Shown piece by piece: positions 40,899 through 48,889 of a stretch of DNA of 51,225 bases. The notes under the pieces are model-generated. The model had not been told where the DNA came from. It saw only the letters and a program-made list of their open reading frames with translations, and ran no database searches. The position numbers and the translations under genes are program-made. The DNA is taken from NCBI GenBank assembly GCA_020859985.1, contig JAJBVD010000020.1, forward strand, positions 1 to 51,225, given 5' to 3'. This DNA is from Clostridiales bacterium. GTDB lineage: Bacteria > Bacillota > Clostridia > Lachnospirales > Lachnospiraceae. Position 1 is the first letter of the stretch; each line of letters opens with the position of its first letter.

Positions 40899-41072
40899 GT
40901 AATTATTCAGGACAGTACTTCGCACTTGCTGCGAAGTACGTATGAAAACGTATATTTTGTAAGGGAAAGCCCTCGCCGGGTGGCATCCCACACTTCGTGC
41001 GGGATATACCCCATCGCGCAGCGATTCTGAATGGGCTTTCCCCTCGTAACTGTGAAGGTACTGAACAGTTAC
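40899..41072. repeat. Structured repeat element A2 inside the cobalamin operon
   Basis: Begins 3 nt after the binding-protein stop. The outer stem is GTAATTATTCAG (40899-40910) with CTGAACAGTTAC (41061-41072), ten Watson-Crick pairs and one G-U. The hairpins are GTACTTCGCA/TGCGAAGTAC (40915-40924, 40930-40939, perfect 10 bp) and GGGAAAGCCC/GGGCTTTCCC (40963-40972, 41033-41042, perfect 10 bp). The second contains an extra ATCCC/GGGAT hairpin and ATCGC-GCA-GCGAT. The 27-nt module is at 41046-41072 and is identical to the inverted copy in A1. A2 is A1 in opposite orientation with one extra hairpin. Confidence 0.88.
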
Positions 41073-41165
41073 GAATGATCAGGGCGGTGGAATTTACGGT
41101 CGGATTGCGAAGCAAAAGGCTGCATTGCAAAGAACAGAAGAGATTGCCTAAATGGGAACAAACAA

Positions 41166-42275
41166 ATGAGGAATACAAAGGCGGAAAATACAGAATTGAA
41201 AAATATAAACCAAAAAAATGCACAAAAAAATACAGAATCAAGGAATCATGTACTGAATGATACCGTGGCACGCCGCCGAGTGCGCTACACGGCGGCGTTT
41301 GTCATCCTGCTGTTGCTGACCGGCATTTTATTTATCTGGAATGTGAATTCCGGCAGCGTAGATTTATCGATTCGCGAGATATGCCAGATTATTTTCCTGC
41401 GGACGGGCGACGCGACTGCCTACAACATCATCTGGCAGATCCGGCTTCCGAGAATTCTTGCTGTTATCATTCTGGGCGGGGCGCTTTCCGTGTCCGGCTT
41501 TCTGCTGCAGACCTTTTTTTCCAACCCGATCGCCGGGCCGTATGTGCTCGGTATCTCATCCGGTTCAAAGCTGGTCGTAGCTCTGCTGATGGTTTATTTT
41601 CTTTCTGTATCAAAGACAATGTCTTCCGGCATGATGATCGTGGCCGCGTTTATCGGGGCTATGCTCTCAATGGGCTTTGTCCTGCTGGTGTCGCGGAGAG
41701 TAAAACGCATGTCGATGCTGGTCATTTGCGGCGTGATGATCGGCTACATCTGTTCGGCCATCACCGATTTCGTGGTGACGTTCGCCGATGATTCCAACAT
41801 CGTCAACCTTCATAACTGGTCGCTCGGCAGCTTTTCCGGCATGACCTGGAGCAACGTGAGGGTGATGGCCGCCGTGGTGGGCATATCGCTGGTAATCACT
41901 TTTTTCCTTTCCAAACCGATTGCCGCCTATCAGCTGGGTGAGGTGTACGCGCAGAATCTTGGAGTAAACATCCGCCTGTTCCGTGTGGTGCTGATCCTTT
42001 TATCCAGCGTGCTTTCCGCCTGCGTGACCGCATTTGCGGGGCCGATTTCCTTTGTCGGGATTGCGGTGCCGCATCTGGTCAAAAGTCTGCTGAACACGGC
42101 AAAACCGATTCTGGTGATTCCGGCCTGTTTTTTAGGCGGATCCGCGTTCTGTCTGTTTTGCGACCTGATTGCCCGCACGGCCTTTTCACCGACCGAGCTT
42201 TCAATCAGCTCCGTGACGGCAATTTTCGGCGCGCCGGTGGTGATTTATATTATGGTGAAAAAGAAAAACGGATAG
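41166..42275 (+). CDS. FecCD-family ABC transporter permease (BtuC-like)
   Basis: 369 aa. An Asn/Lys-rich cytoplasmic N-terminus (1-37) is followed by about ten membrane segments. FecCD signatures are IIWQIRLPRILAVIILGGAL, SGFLLQTFFSNPIAGPYVLG with SSGSKLVVALL, and late TAFAGPISFVGIAVPHLVKS. The annotated ATG at 41166 has a poor ribosome binding site; no better in-frame ATG exists before the first membrane segment, so the exact start is uncertain. It lies 93 nt after repeat A2 and 11 nt before the ATPase gene. Confidence 0.9.
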   Translation: MRNTKAENTELKNINQKNAQKNTESRNHVLNDTVARRRVRYTAAFVILLLLTGILFIWNVNSGSVDLSIREICQIIFLRTGDATAYNIIWQIRLPRILAVIILGGALSVSGFLLQTFFSNPIAGPYVLGISSGSKLVVALLMVYFLSVSKTMSSGMMIVAAFIGAMLSMGFVLLVSRRVKRMSMLVICGVMIGYICSAITDFVVTFADDSNIVNLHNWSLGSFSGMTWSNVRVMAAVVGISLVITFFLSKPIAAYQLGEVYAQNLGVNIRLFRVVLILLSSVLSACVTAFAGPISFVGIAVPHLVKSLLNTAKPILVIPACFLGGSAFCLFCDLIARTAFSPTELSISSVTAIFGAPVVIYIMVKKKNG

Positions 42276-42286
42276 GGATAAGAAAA

Positions 42287-43429
42287 ATGACTGAATCAAA
42301 ACAATCAGAAAAACAGAAAGAGCAGGATACACAATATTATTTTCACACGGAAAAGCTGACAGTCGGCTATGACGGCAGGCCTCTGATCAAAGAGATTGAG
42401 ATGCATGTGCGGCGGGGGGAAATCCTGACGCTGATCGGGCCGAACGGCGGCGGAAAATCGACGATATTAAAGAGCATCACGCGGCAGCTGAAAACGATTG
42501 CCGGTACGGTGTATCTGGAAAACGAGACGATCCAGAAGCTTTCGGGCAGGGACCTCTCGCAGAAAATGGCAGTTGTCCTCACGGAGCGGATGCAGTCCGA
42601 ACTGATGACCTGCGAGGATATCGTGGCGACCGGCCGATATCCCTACACCGGGACACTGGGCCTTCTGACCGACGAGGACCGCAAAAAGGTGCGCGAGGCG
42701 ATGGAAATGGTGCATGCCCTTGACCTATGCGACCGTGACTTTAAGGCGATCAGCGACGGACAGCGGCAGAGGATCATGCTTGCGCGCGCCATCTGTCAGG
42801 AGCCGGAGATTATTATTCTGGATGAGCCGACCTCCTACCTTGATATCCGTCACAAGCTGGAACTGCTTTCCATCCTGAAAAAACTGGTTGCGCAGAATCA
42901 GCTGGCAGTGATCATGTCGCTGCATGAGCTTGATCTCGCGCAGAAGGTCTCGGATCAGGTGATCTGTGTACACGGGGATAAAATCGATCATTACGGGACG
43001 CCGGAGGAGGTCTTTACACCGGATTATATCCGACAGCTTTACGGGATCACGACCGGCAGTTATGATCCGCTCTTTGGTTGCATCGAGATGGAGGCGGTGC
43101 ACGGCACTCCGGAAGTGTTTGTGATCGGCGGGGGCGGCAGCGCGATTCCGACCTGCCGCAGGCTGCAGCGCGAGGGCGTGCCGTTTGCGACAGGCGTTCT
43201 GCATGAAAACGATATCGATCATGAAGTGGCAAAGGCGCTGGCTTCTGAGATTATCACAGAGCGGGCTTTTGAGCCGGTCAGTGAGGAAAAAGTACAAGAG
43301 GCACTCAAAGTGCTGCGCACCTGCAGCCGTGTGATCTGCTGCGTGTCCTCCTTTGGGACGATGAACGCAGGAAACGTGGTGCTGAGGGAAGAAGCGGAAC
43401 GGCTGGGGATTCTGGAGACAGAGTCCTGA
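42287..43429 (+). CDS. FecE/BtuD-type ABC ATPase with C-terminal extension
   Basis: 380 aa from the ATG at 42287 (the longer frame overlaps the permease gene and lacks an RBS). The ABC domain has Walker A GPNGGGKST, a signature variant SDGQRQRIMLARA (SDGQ for SGGQ), and Walker B IIILDEPTSYLD followed by the H-loop MSLHELDLA. From about residue 265 a 115-aa extension forms a Rossmann-like segment (VFVIGGGGSAIPTCRRLQ, ATGVLHENDIDHEVAKAL, CVSSFGTMNAGN). Similar extensions occur on archaeal and clostridial cobalamin-type ATPases; their role is unknown to me. Last gene of the riboswitch operon. Confidence 0.9.
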   Translation: MTESKQSEKQKEQDTQYYFHTEKLTVGYDGRPLIKEIEMHVRRGEILTLIGPNGGGKSTILKSITRQLKTIAGTVYLENETIQKLSGRDLSQKMAVVLTERMQSELMTCEDIVATGRYPYTGTLGLLTDEDRKKVREAMEMVHALDLCDRDFKAISDGQRQRIMLARAICQEPEIIILDEPTSYLDIRHKLELLSILKKLVAQNQLAVIMSLHELDLAQKVSDQVICVHGDKIDHYGTPEEVFTPDYIRQLYGITTGSYDPLFGCIEMEAVHGTPEVFVIGGGGSAIPTCRRLQREGVPFATGVLHENDIDHEVAKALASEIITERAFEPVSEEKVQEALKVLRTCSRVICCVSSFGTMNAGNVVLREEAERLGILETES

Positions 43430-43541
43430 TGAGGCGGTATTGCCGGTAAAGGAAATTCTGTTTTTGAAACACCCATATTACGATTGAGGTGGGACAAAAT
43501 TAAAATAAAAAGTGCCAGATGAGAAAATCATTTCAGGCGAG

Positions 43542-43569
43542 TTGATTTACCTGCAAAATACGGTATAAT
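43542..43569 (+). promoter_or_regulatory. Promoter of the oligoendopeptidase gene
   Basis: TTGATT (43542-43547), 16-nt spacer, perfect TATAAT (43564-43569). Confidence 0.7.
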
Positions 43570-43635
43570 ACTAAAATCGCGGGCAAATTCGGATTGTCTG
43601 CGGGAGGATTATGTAATGAGAAAGGAAGAGACAAC

Positions 43636-45417
43636 ATGAATTTTTCAGAAATGCCATACGAACGTCCTGATTTAGAAGACCTGAAACAGCAGACAGCGCG
43701 GCTGACTGAGAAGCTGAAGGGCGCGCAGAGCTATGCCGAGGCGCGGGAACTGTTTTTGCAGAAGGATGAGCTGGACAAACATACCTCGACGTTGTCGTCG
43801 CTGGCCAGCATCCGGCACTCGATCGATACACGCGACGAGTATTACGACGGCGAGGTAAAGTTTTGGAATGCCGCGCTGCCTGAATTGCAGGAATACGGAC
43901 AGGCCTGGACGATGGCGCTGCTTGAAAGCCCGTACCGGCAGGATTTTGCCGCAGAGTACGGAGATCTGATGTTTATCAACGCGGAGATCGATCTGAAAAC
44001 ATTTTCACCGGAGATCGTGCCGCAGCTGCAGCGGGAAAACGACCTGACGCAGGAATATGAGAAGCTGCTCGCGTCCGCGCAGATTCCGTTTGAGGGAAAA
44101 ACATATACGATCTCGCAGATGTCGCCGTTCAAAAACGATCCGGATGATGCGCGCCGCTTAAGCGCGTGGAAAGCGGAGGGACAGTGGTACAAGGACAATC
44201 AGGATAAGCTGGATGGCCTTTATGATGAGCTGGTTCATTTGAGAGATGAGATGGGCCGCAAATTAGGCTATGACGGCTATACGGAACTCGGTTATTACCG
44301 CATGGGGCGTAACTGTTATACAAAGGAAGATGTGGAGAAATTCCGCGTGGCGGTGCAAAAATATCTGGTGCCGGTGGCGGATGAGATCTACCGGGAGCAG
44401 GCGAAGCGTCTGGGCAAGGAATATCCGATGAGCTTCGCGGACAATGCGCTGGAGTTTCGCTCCGGCAATCCGCGCCCCTTTGGCACGCCGGATGAGATTC
44501 TGGCGCAGGGAAAGAAGTTTTATGACGAGCTTTCTCCGGAGACGAGCGCGTTCTTCGGCACGATGCTGGAGAATGGTCTGATGGACGTTTTAAGTACCGA
44601 AGGAAAAGAGGGCGGCGGCTACTGTACGAGCATTCCGGATTACGGTGTGCCCTTTATCTTCGCGAATTTCAATGGAACGCAGCATGATGTCGAGGTGGTG
44701 ACGCATGAGGCGGGGCATGCTTTTGCTTATTACGTGAACCGCGATCGGGTGCCGATGTCCACCTGCTGGCCGGGAATGGAGGCCTGCGAGGTACATTCCA
44801 TGTCGATGGAATTTTTATCCTGGCCATGGTCAGAAGGCTTCTTTGGAGAGGATACGCGCAAATTCCATTACAGCCACCTTGCGTCAGCGCTGACTTTCAT
44901 CCCTTATGGTACGATGGTCGACCATTTCCAGCACCTCGTCTTCGAAAAACCAGAGATGACTCCGGCCGAGAGGCACGGCGTCTGGAAAGATTTGCTCGGC
45001 ATTTATATGCCGTGGATGAAGCTGGACGGCGAGATTCCGTTCTATGCGGACGGCGAGGGCTGGCAGCGGCAGCATCATATTTACTCGTTCCCGTTTTATT
45101 ATATCGATTACTGTCTGGCACAGACCGTATCGCTGGAATTCTGGGCGATGATGCAGAAAGAGCTGCGGGAGAGCGCCGCATCGGGAGCTGGAAATGAAAG
45201 CGGCGCTGCGGACGCCCGGACGGCAGACGCAAAATGTCCGATCCCCAACACCTGGGCGCGCTACATGGCTTATACAACGCAGGGAGGCAGCTGTACCTTT
45301 ACGGAGCTTTTGAAGAACGCGGGACTGGAGAGCCCGTTTGACGAGGCGTGCCTGCGCGGCGTGTGTGCCGAGGCGAAGCAGTGGCTGGAGAATTATGACC
45401 TGAGCGGGATTGCATAA
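43636..45417 (+). CDS. pepF: M3 family oligoendopeptidase (PepF-like)
   Basis: 593-aa cytoplasmic zinc metallopeptidase that degrades short peptides. The HExxH zinc motif is HEAGH (357-361) in VVTHEAGHAFAYYVN, with the third ligand Glu about 28 residues later (EVHSMSMEFLSWPW). The N-terminal helical part (LEDLKQQTARLTEKLKGAQS, DELDKHTSTLSSLASIRHSI) matches the family. The ATG at 43636 has AAAGGAAG about 7 nt upstream. It may process peptides taken up by the oligopeptide ABC system encoded 900 nt downstream, though each has its own promoter. Confidence 0.95.
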   Translation: MNFSEMPYERPDLEDLKQQTARLTEKLKGAQSYAEARELFLQKDELDKHTSTLSSLASIRHSIDTRDEYYDGEVKFWNAALPELQEYGQAWTMALLESPYRQDFAAEYGDLMFINAEIDLKTFSPEIVPQLQRENDLTQEYEKLLASAQIPFEGKTYTISQMSPFKNDPDDARRLSAWKAEGQWYKDNQDKLDGLYDELVHLRDEMGRKLGYDGYTELGYYRMGRNCYTKEDVEKFRVAVQKYLVPVADEIYREQAKRLGKEYPMSFADNALEFRSGNPRPFGTPDEILAQGKKFYDELSPETSAFFGTMLENGLMDVLSTEGKEGGGYCTSIPDYGVPFIFANFNGTQHDVEVVTHEAGHAFAYYVNRDRVPMSTCWPGMEACEVHSMSMEFLSWPWSEGFFGEDTRKFHYSHLASALTFIPYGTMVDHFQHLVFEKPEMTPAERHGVWKDLLGIYMPWMKLDGEIPFYADGEGWQRQHHIYSFPFYYIDYCLAQTVSLEFWAMMQKELRESAASGAGNESGAADARTADAKCPIPNTWARYMAYTTQGGSCTFTELLKNAGLESPFDEACLRGVCAEAKQWLENYDLSGIA

Positions 45418-45460
45418 AGTTTCCGTTTGTCTCCACTGAAAAATGATAAACTTTTCCTTT

Positions 45461-45487
45461 ATAACGGAGAAGAAACTGAACCGTTAC
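45461..45487. repeat. Divergent 27-nt hairpin module with a compensatory change
   Basis: 21 of 27 bases match the consensus. Stem position 6 changes T to G and its partner at position 22 changes A to C, so pairing is kept (TAACGG/CCGTTA). It lies between pepF and the 4-TM gene. Confidence 0.65.
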
Positions 45488-45524
45488 GAATGACTTTCAT
45501 TTACTTGGGAGATAATACAGACGA

Positions 45525-46169
45525 ATGGAAGATAAAGAACAGAAAGAAAACCGGAAAACGGATCAGGAACCGGAGCCGAAGCAAAAAGGCAGATGGGCCT
45601 ATCTGAATGATTATGAAAAGGATGCGTCCGGAAATTACATCTATACTGGCACGACGTATCACTGGAAAAGTCCCAGGAAAACTTCTTTGCGGGGACTCTG
45701 GATGATTGCGGTCGCTTCGTTTGCCGCGCAGATCGCAGCCGGATGCATTTCAGATACCGGGATGGACGGCCGCTTCTGGGTGCTGCTGCCGTACGCGGCG
45801 GCTCTCATCGCTTCGGTATCCCTCGTCTGGGGAAATTACACACTGGCGGGCGGCGGAGAGAAGATTCCGGAACACGTTTTTCAGAAAAGTGTGGAAGCCC
45901 TGCCGGTCAGAGCCCTTCTGACCGCTGTGTTTTCCGGCATTGCGCTTGCGGGAGAGCTGGTCAATTTGCTCTGGCAGAGCCAGTTTACCGGGAGAATTCC
46001 GGCTGCCCTGCTGTTTGTGGCGGCGGAGGCGGTGAGTCTTGTGTTCGCGGTACTGCTGCGGAGAATGGTTTTGAAGCTGGAATGGGAAAGTACCGACGAA
46101 AGCACCGGCACGAATCCGACGGAGACAAAAGAAGCGGAAGAGACGTCCGGTACGGGTTCAAAAGCATAA
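45525..46169 (+). CDS. Uncharacterised four-helix membrane protein
   Basis: 214 aa. A charged N-terminus (about 1-55) contains the segment GRWAYLNDYEKDASGNYIYT. Four hydrophobic segments follow at about 58-75 (LWMIAVASFAAQIAAGCI), 85-110 (FWVLLPYAAALIASVSLVWG), 128-147 (ALLTAVFSGIALAGELVNLL) and 155-180. The tail is acidic with Thr/Glu repeats. GGGAG (45506-45510) lies about 14 nt before the ATG. I do not recognise the family. The position before the oligopeptide transporter is suggestive, but a strong promoter separates them. Confidence 0.75.
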   Translation: MEDKEQKENRKTDQEPEPKQKGRWAYLNDYEKDASGNYIYTGTTYHWKSPRKTSLRGLWMIAVASFAAQIAAGCISDTGMDGRFWVLLPYAAALIASVSLVWGNYTLAGGGEKIPEHVFQKSVEALPVRALLTAVFSGIALAGELVNLLWQSQFTGRIPAALLFVAAEAVSLVFAVLLRRMVLKLEWESTDESTGTNPTETKEAEETSGTGSKA

Positions 46170-46209
46170 AATGGTAATACCGTAAATAAATGTTTTTTGC
46201 CGAATAAAA

Positions 46210-46238
46210 TTGACTTTTGGGGTTTGCTGTAATATACT
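46210..46238 (+). promoter_or_regulatory. Strong promoter of the oligopeptide ABC operon
   Basis: TTGACT (46210-46215), 17-nt spacer, TATACT (46233-46238). Confidence 0.8.
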
Positions 46239-46250
46239 GACAGGTATAAC

Positions 46251-46290
46251 TTCGGGATACATTTTTACTGGTGCGTCCCGAATAATTTTT
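46251..46290 (+). promoter_or_regulatory. Leader hairpin with T-rich exit before the peptide-binding protein
   Basis: TTCGGGA (46251-46257) pairs with TCCCGAA (46276-46282), followed by TAATTTTT and directly by the AAGGAGG site (46291-46297). It starts only about 6 nt after the expected transcription start. It could be an attenuator or a 5' mRNA stabiliser. Confidence 0.55.
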
Positions 46291-46307
46291 AAGGAGGATA
46301 ATATAGC

Positions 46308-48669
46308 ATGAAAAAAAGATTCAGACAGTTACTGTCAATGGCACTTGCGGCGTCCATGGTTCTGTCGCTTCCGATGAGCGCTCTGGCTGAAGATGGGGGG
46401 GGCTGATTCCGGCGATACTCTGGTTGCCTCCGTGACCGGACTTGAGCAGAAGTTTTCTCCGTTCTTTGCGGCAAGCGTGGATGATGTAAATGTTTCCGAT
46501 ATGACGCAGGCGTATCTGATGTATGTAGACCGTGTAGGCGAGCCGGTTCTCAATGGAATCGAGGGCGAGACCCGCAGCTACAATGGTACGGATTATACTT
46601 ATACGGGTACTTCCGACATTGTGATCACGGAGAATGAGGACGGCACCGTTACCTACGCGGTTACGATGCGCGATGATATCCAGTTCTCAGACGGCACCTA
46701 TGCAGATATTGATGATGTAATTTTCACGATGTATGTATATCTGGATCCGACTTATGATGGTTCCACGACCATGTATTCCTGCCCGATCGTCGGACTGGAC
46801 GAGTATCGCAGCGGTATGGAGTCTCTGTACAATCTGCTGATTGCGGCTGGCGAGGACAATGCAGACTTTACGTATTGGACCGAGGAGCAGCAGACCGGTT
46901 TCTGGAGCGAGGGCCTTCCGGAGGCTGGCGCGGCGTTCGCACAGTCGATCGTAGACTATTGTGTGACGAATTATCTGAGCGATGACTATGCGGCTTACAT
47001 CGGCAGCACTGCGGAAGAACTTGCTGAGAACGAAGGTCTGCAGGTAGCGTTTGGTATGGTAATGTGGGGATTCGCGAACGGCATCAATGATGACGGACTG
47101 TTCGAGGATATCCTTGGCAATACTTATGATATGGCGAACGGTGAGTATCCGACCACAGCTGACTATTGGGCAAATCTGGAGTTCGGCTACACTGGTGAGG
47201 ATGGCGTAGTGGATTACGCGACTATGAGCGATACCGAGGCTGCTTCGAGCGGACTGTTTACCTATCTTGCTGACGAATATGCAGTTGGTATCACGACAGA
47301 AGCTTCCGCTGATTATGTTTCCGGTATCGTCCGTACAGGCGATTACAGCATGGAAGTGACCACTTCTGAGCTGGATGCGACTTTCATCTATCAGCTGGGC
47401 ATCCAGATCGTTCCGATGGCTTACTATGGCGATGAGGAGCTCTATGATTATGACAATCACTCCTTTGGTTTTGTCAAGGGTGATTTAAGCGGCATCAAGG
47501 AGAAGACGACTGCTCCGATGGGCGCTGGTCCGTATATGTTCACAGAGTATTCCAACGGCGTTGTTTACATGGAAGCGAACCCGTATTACTTCAAGGGTGA
47601 GCCGGCTACCAAGTATCTGAACTTTGTTGAGATCACTTCTGAGGATGATAAGGTTTCCGGTGTTACGACCGGTACGATTGATATCGCAGACCCGTCTTAC
47701 TCCGCGGAGAGAGCGGCTGAGATCGCCAGCTACAACAGCGACGGCGAGCTGGATGGCGATGTCCTGACGACCCTTCTGTATGATTTCCGCGGCTATGGCT
47801 ACATCGGTATCAGCGCGGACAACGTAAAGGTGGGCGATGATCCTGCTTCTGATGAGTCCAAGGCTCTGAGAAAGGCATTTGGCACGATCTTTGCTGTATA
47901 TCGTGAAGAATCTGTAAACTCTTATTATGGCGAGACTGCATCAATTGTAAACTATCCGATTTCCAATACAAGCTGGGCAGCTCCGCAGGTAACGGATGAC
48001 GGTTATACAGTTGCATACTCTGTAGATGTAGACGGCAATGCGATTTACACAGATGATATGAGTGTAGAAGATAAGTACGCAGCAGCGCTTACTGCAGCTC
48101 TTGGCTACTTTGAGGCAGCTGGCTACACCGTAGAAGACGGCGTGATCACGGCGGCTCCGGAAGGTGCTTCCTTAAGCTACACCGTACACATCGGCGCGAG
48201 CGGCAGCGGCGACCATCCGTCCTTCCTGCTTCTTTCCAACGCATCTGAGGCACTGGCAACCATCGGCATCACGCTGGATGTCAGCGACCACGCAAATGCA
48301 TCTGAGCTGTACGCGGCATATCAGACCGGCGAAGCTGATATGTGGGTAGCTGCATGGCAGGCAGGTACGGATCCGGATATGTATCAGCTGTATCACAGCG
48401 AAGGATCTACCAACTATTATATGATTAACGATGAAGAGCTGGATGAGCTGATTCTGGCTGCACGTATGACCACCGATCAGACCTTCCGTAAGAGCCTCTA
48501 CAAGAGCGCGATGGAGATCATCATGGACTGGGGCGTTGAGATTCCGGTATACCAGAGAAGCGAGATGTTCGTTGTTTCCACCGAGCGTGTGAATGTAGAT
48601 TCCCTGACTCCGGATATGACTCCGTACTGGAGCTGGATGTCTGAGGTAGAGACCATCGAGATGAACTAA
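46308..48669 (+). CDS. Oligopeptide ABC transporter substrate-binding protein, frameshifted at a G8 tract
   Basis: The ATG at 46308, with AAGGAGG 10 nt upstream, opens a signal peptide ([20 protein letters not shown], then ALAEDGGG) that hits TGA at 46404. The rest of the protein continues in the next frame from the same place. A run of eight Gs (46395-46402) is one base too long; seven would join the frames to give about 786 aa. The body is an SBP_bac_5 protein ([60 protein letters not shown], and [20 protein letters not shown] near the end). It is about 200 aa larger than common members; the excess lies mostly around residues 180-330. No lipobox Cys is present. Whether the shift is real, phase-variable or a sequencing error cannot be told here. 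Confidence 0.85.
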
Positions 48670-48754
48670 ACTGCGCAGGATTTACGGATCTTGCTTGTGA
48701 CAGGGATATGTCTGGCTGACGGCGGGGATCCTGTCGTCAGTGAAGCATAATCGG

Positions 48755-48781
48755 GTAACTGTGAAGATATTGAATAGTTAC
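48755..48781. repeat. 27-nt hairpin module after the peptide-binding protein
   Basis: 24 of 27 bases match the 41046-41072 copy; the changed stem base gives a G-U pair. It lies between the binding-protein gene and the terminator. Confidence 0.75.
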
Positions 48782-48820
48782 AAAATCTGGCAGTCCGTAA
48801 TGACTGAGTAAAGGGCAAGG

Positions 48821-48858
48821 GCGCCTGCGTTCTGGACTCGGGACGCAGGCGCTTTTCG
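48821..48858 (+). terminator. Terminator between peptide-binding protein and permeases
   Basis: GCGCCTGCGT (48821-48830) pairs perfectly with ACGCAGGCGC (48843-48852), followed by TTTTCGTTT. It sits 32 nt before the permease start, so permease expression depends on read-through. Confidence 0.9.
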
Positions 48859-48889
48859 TTTATATCAGGAGAAAGAGAGGAAATACAAT

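Noticed and set aside
46395-46402. Programmed ribosomal frameshift at the G8 tract
   Set aside because: The tract lacks a usual heptameric slippery pattern followed by a clear stimulatory structure, and this protein family is not known to use one. Tract-length change or sequencing error is simpler.
11536-48781. CRISPR repeats
   Set aside because: The 27-nt modules recur kilobases apart, in both orientations, without spacers or cas genes.
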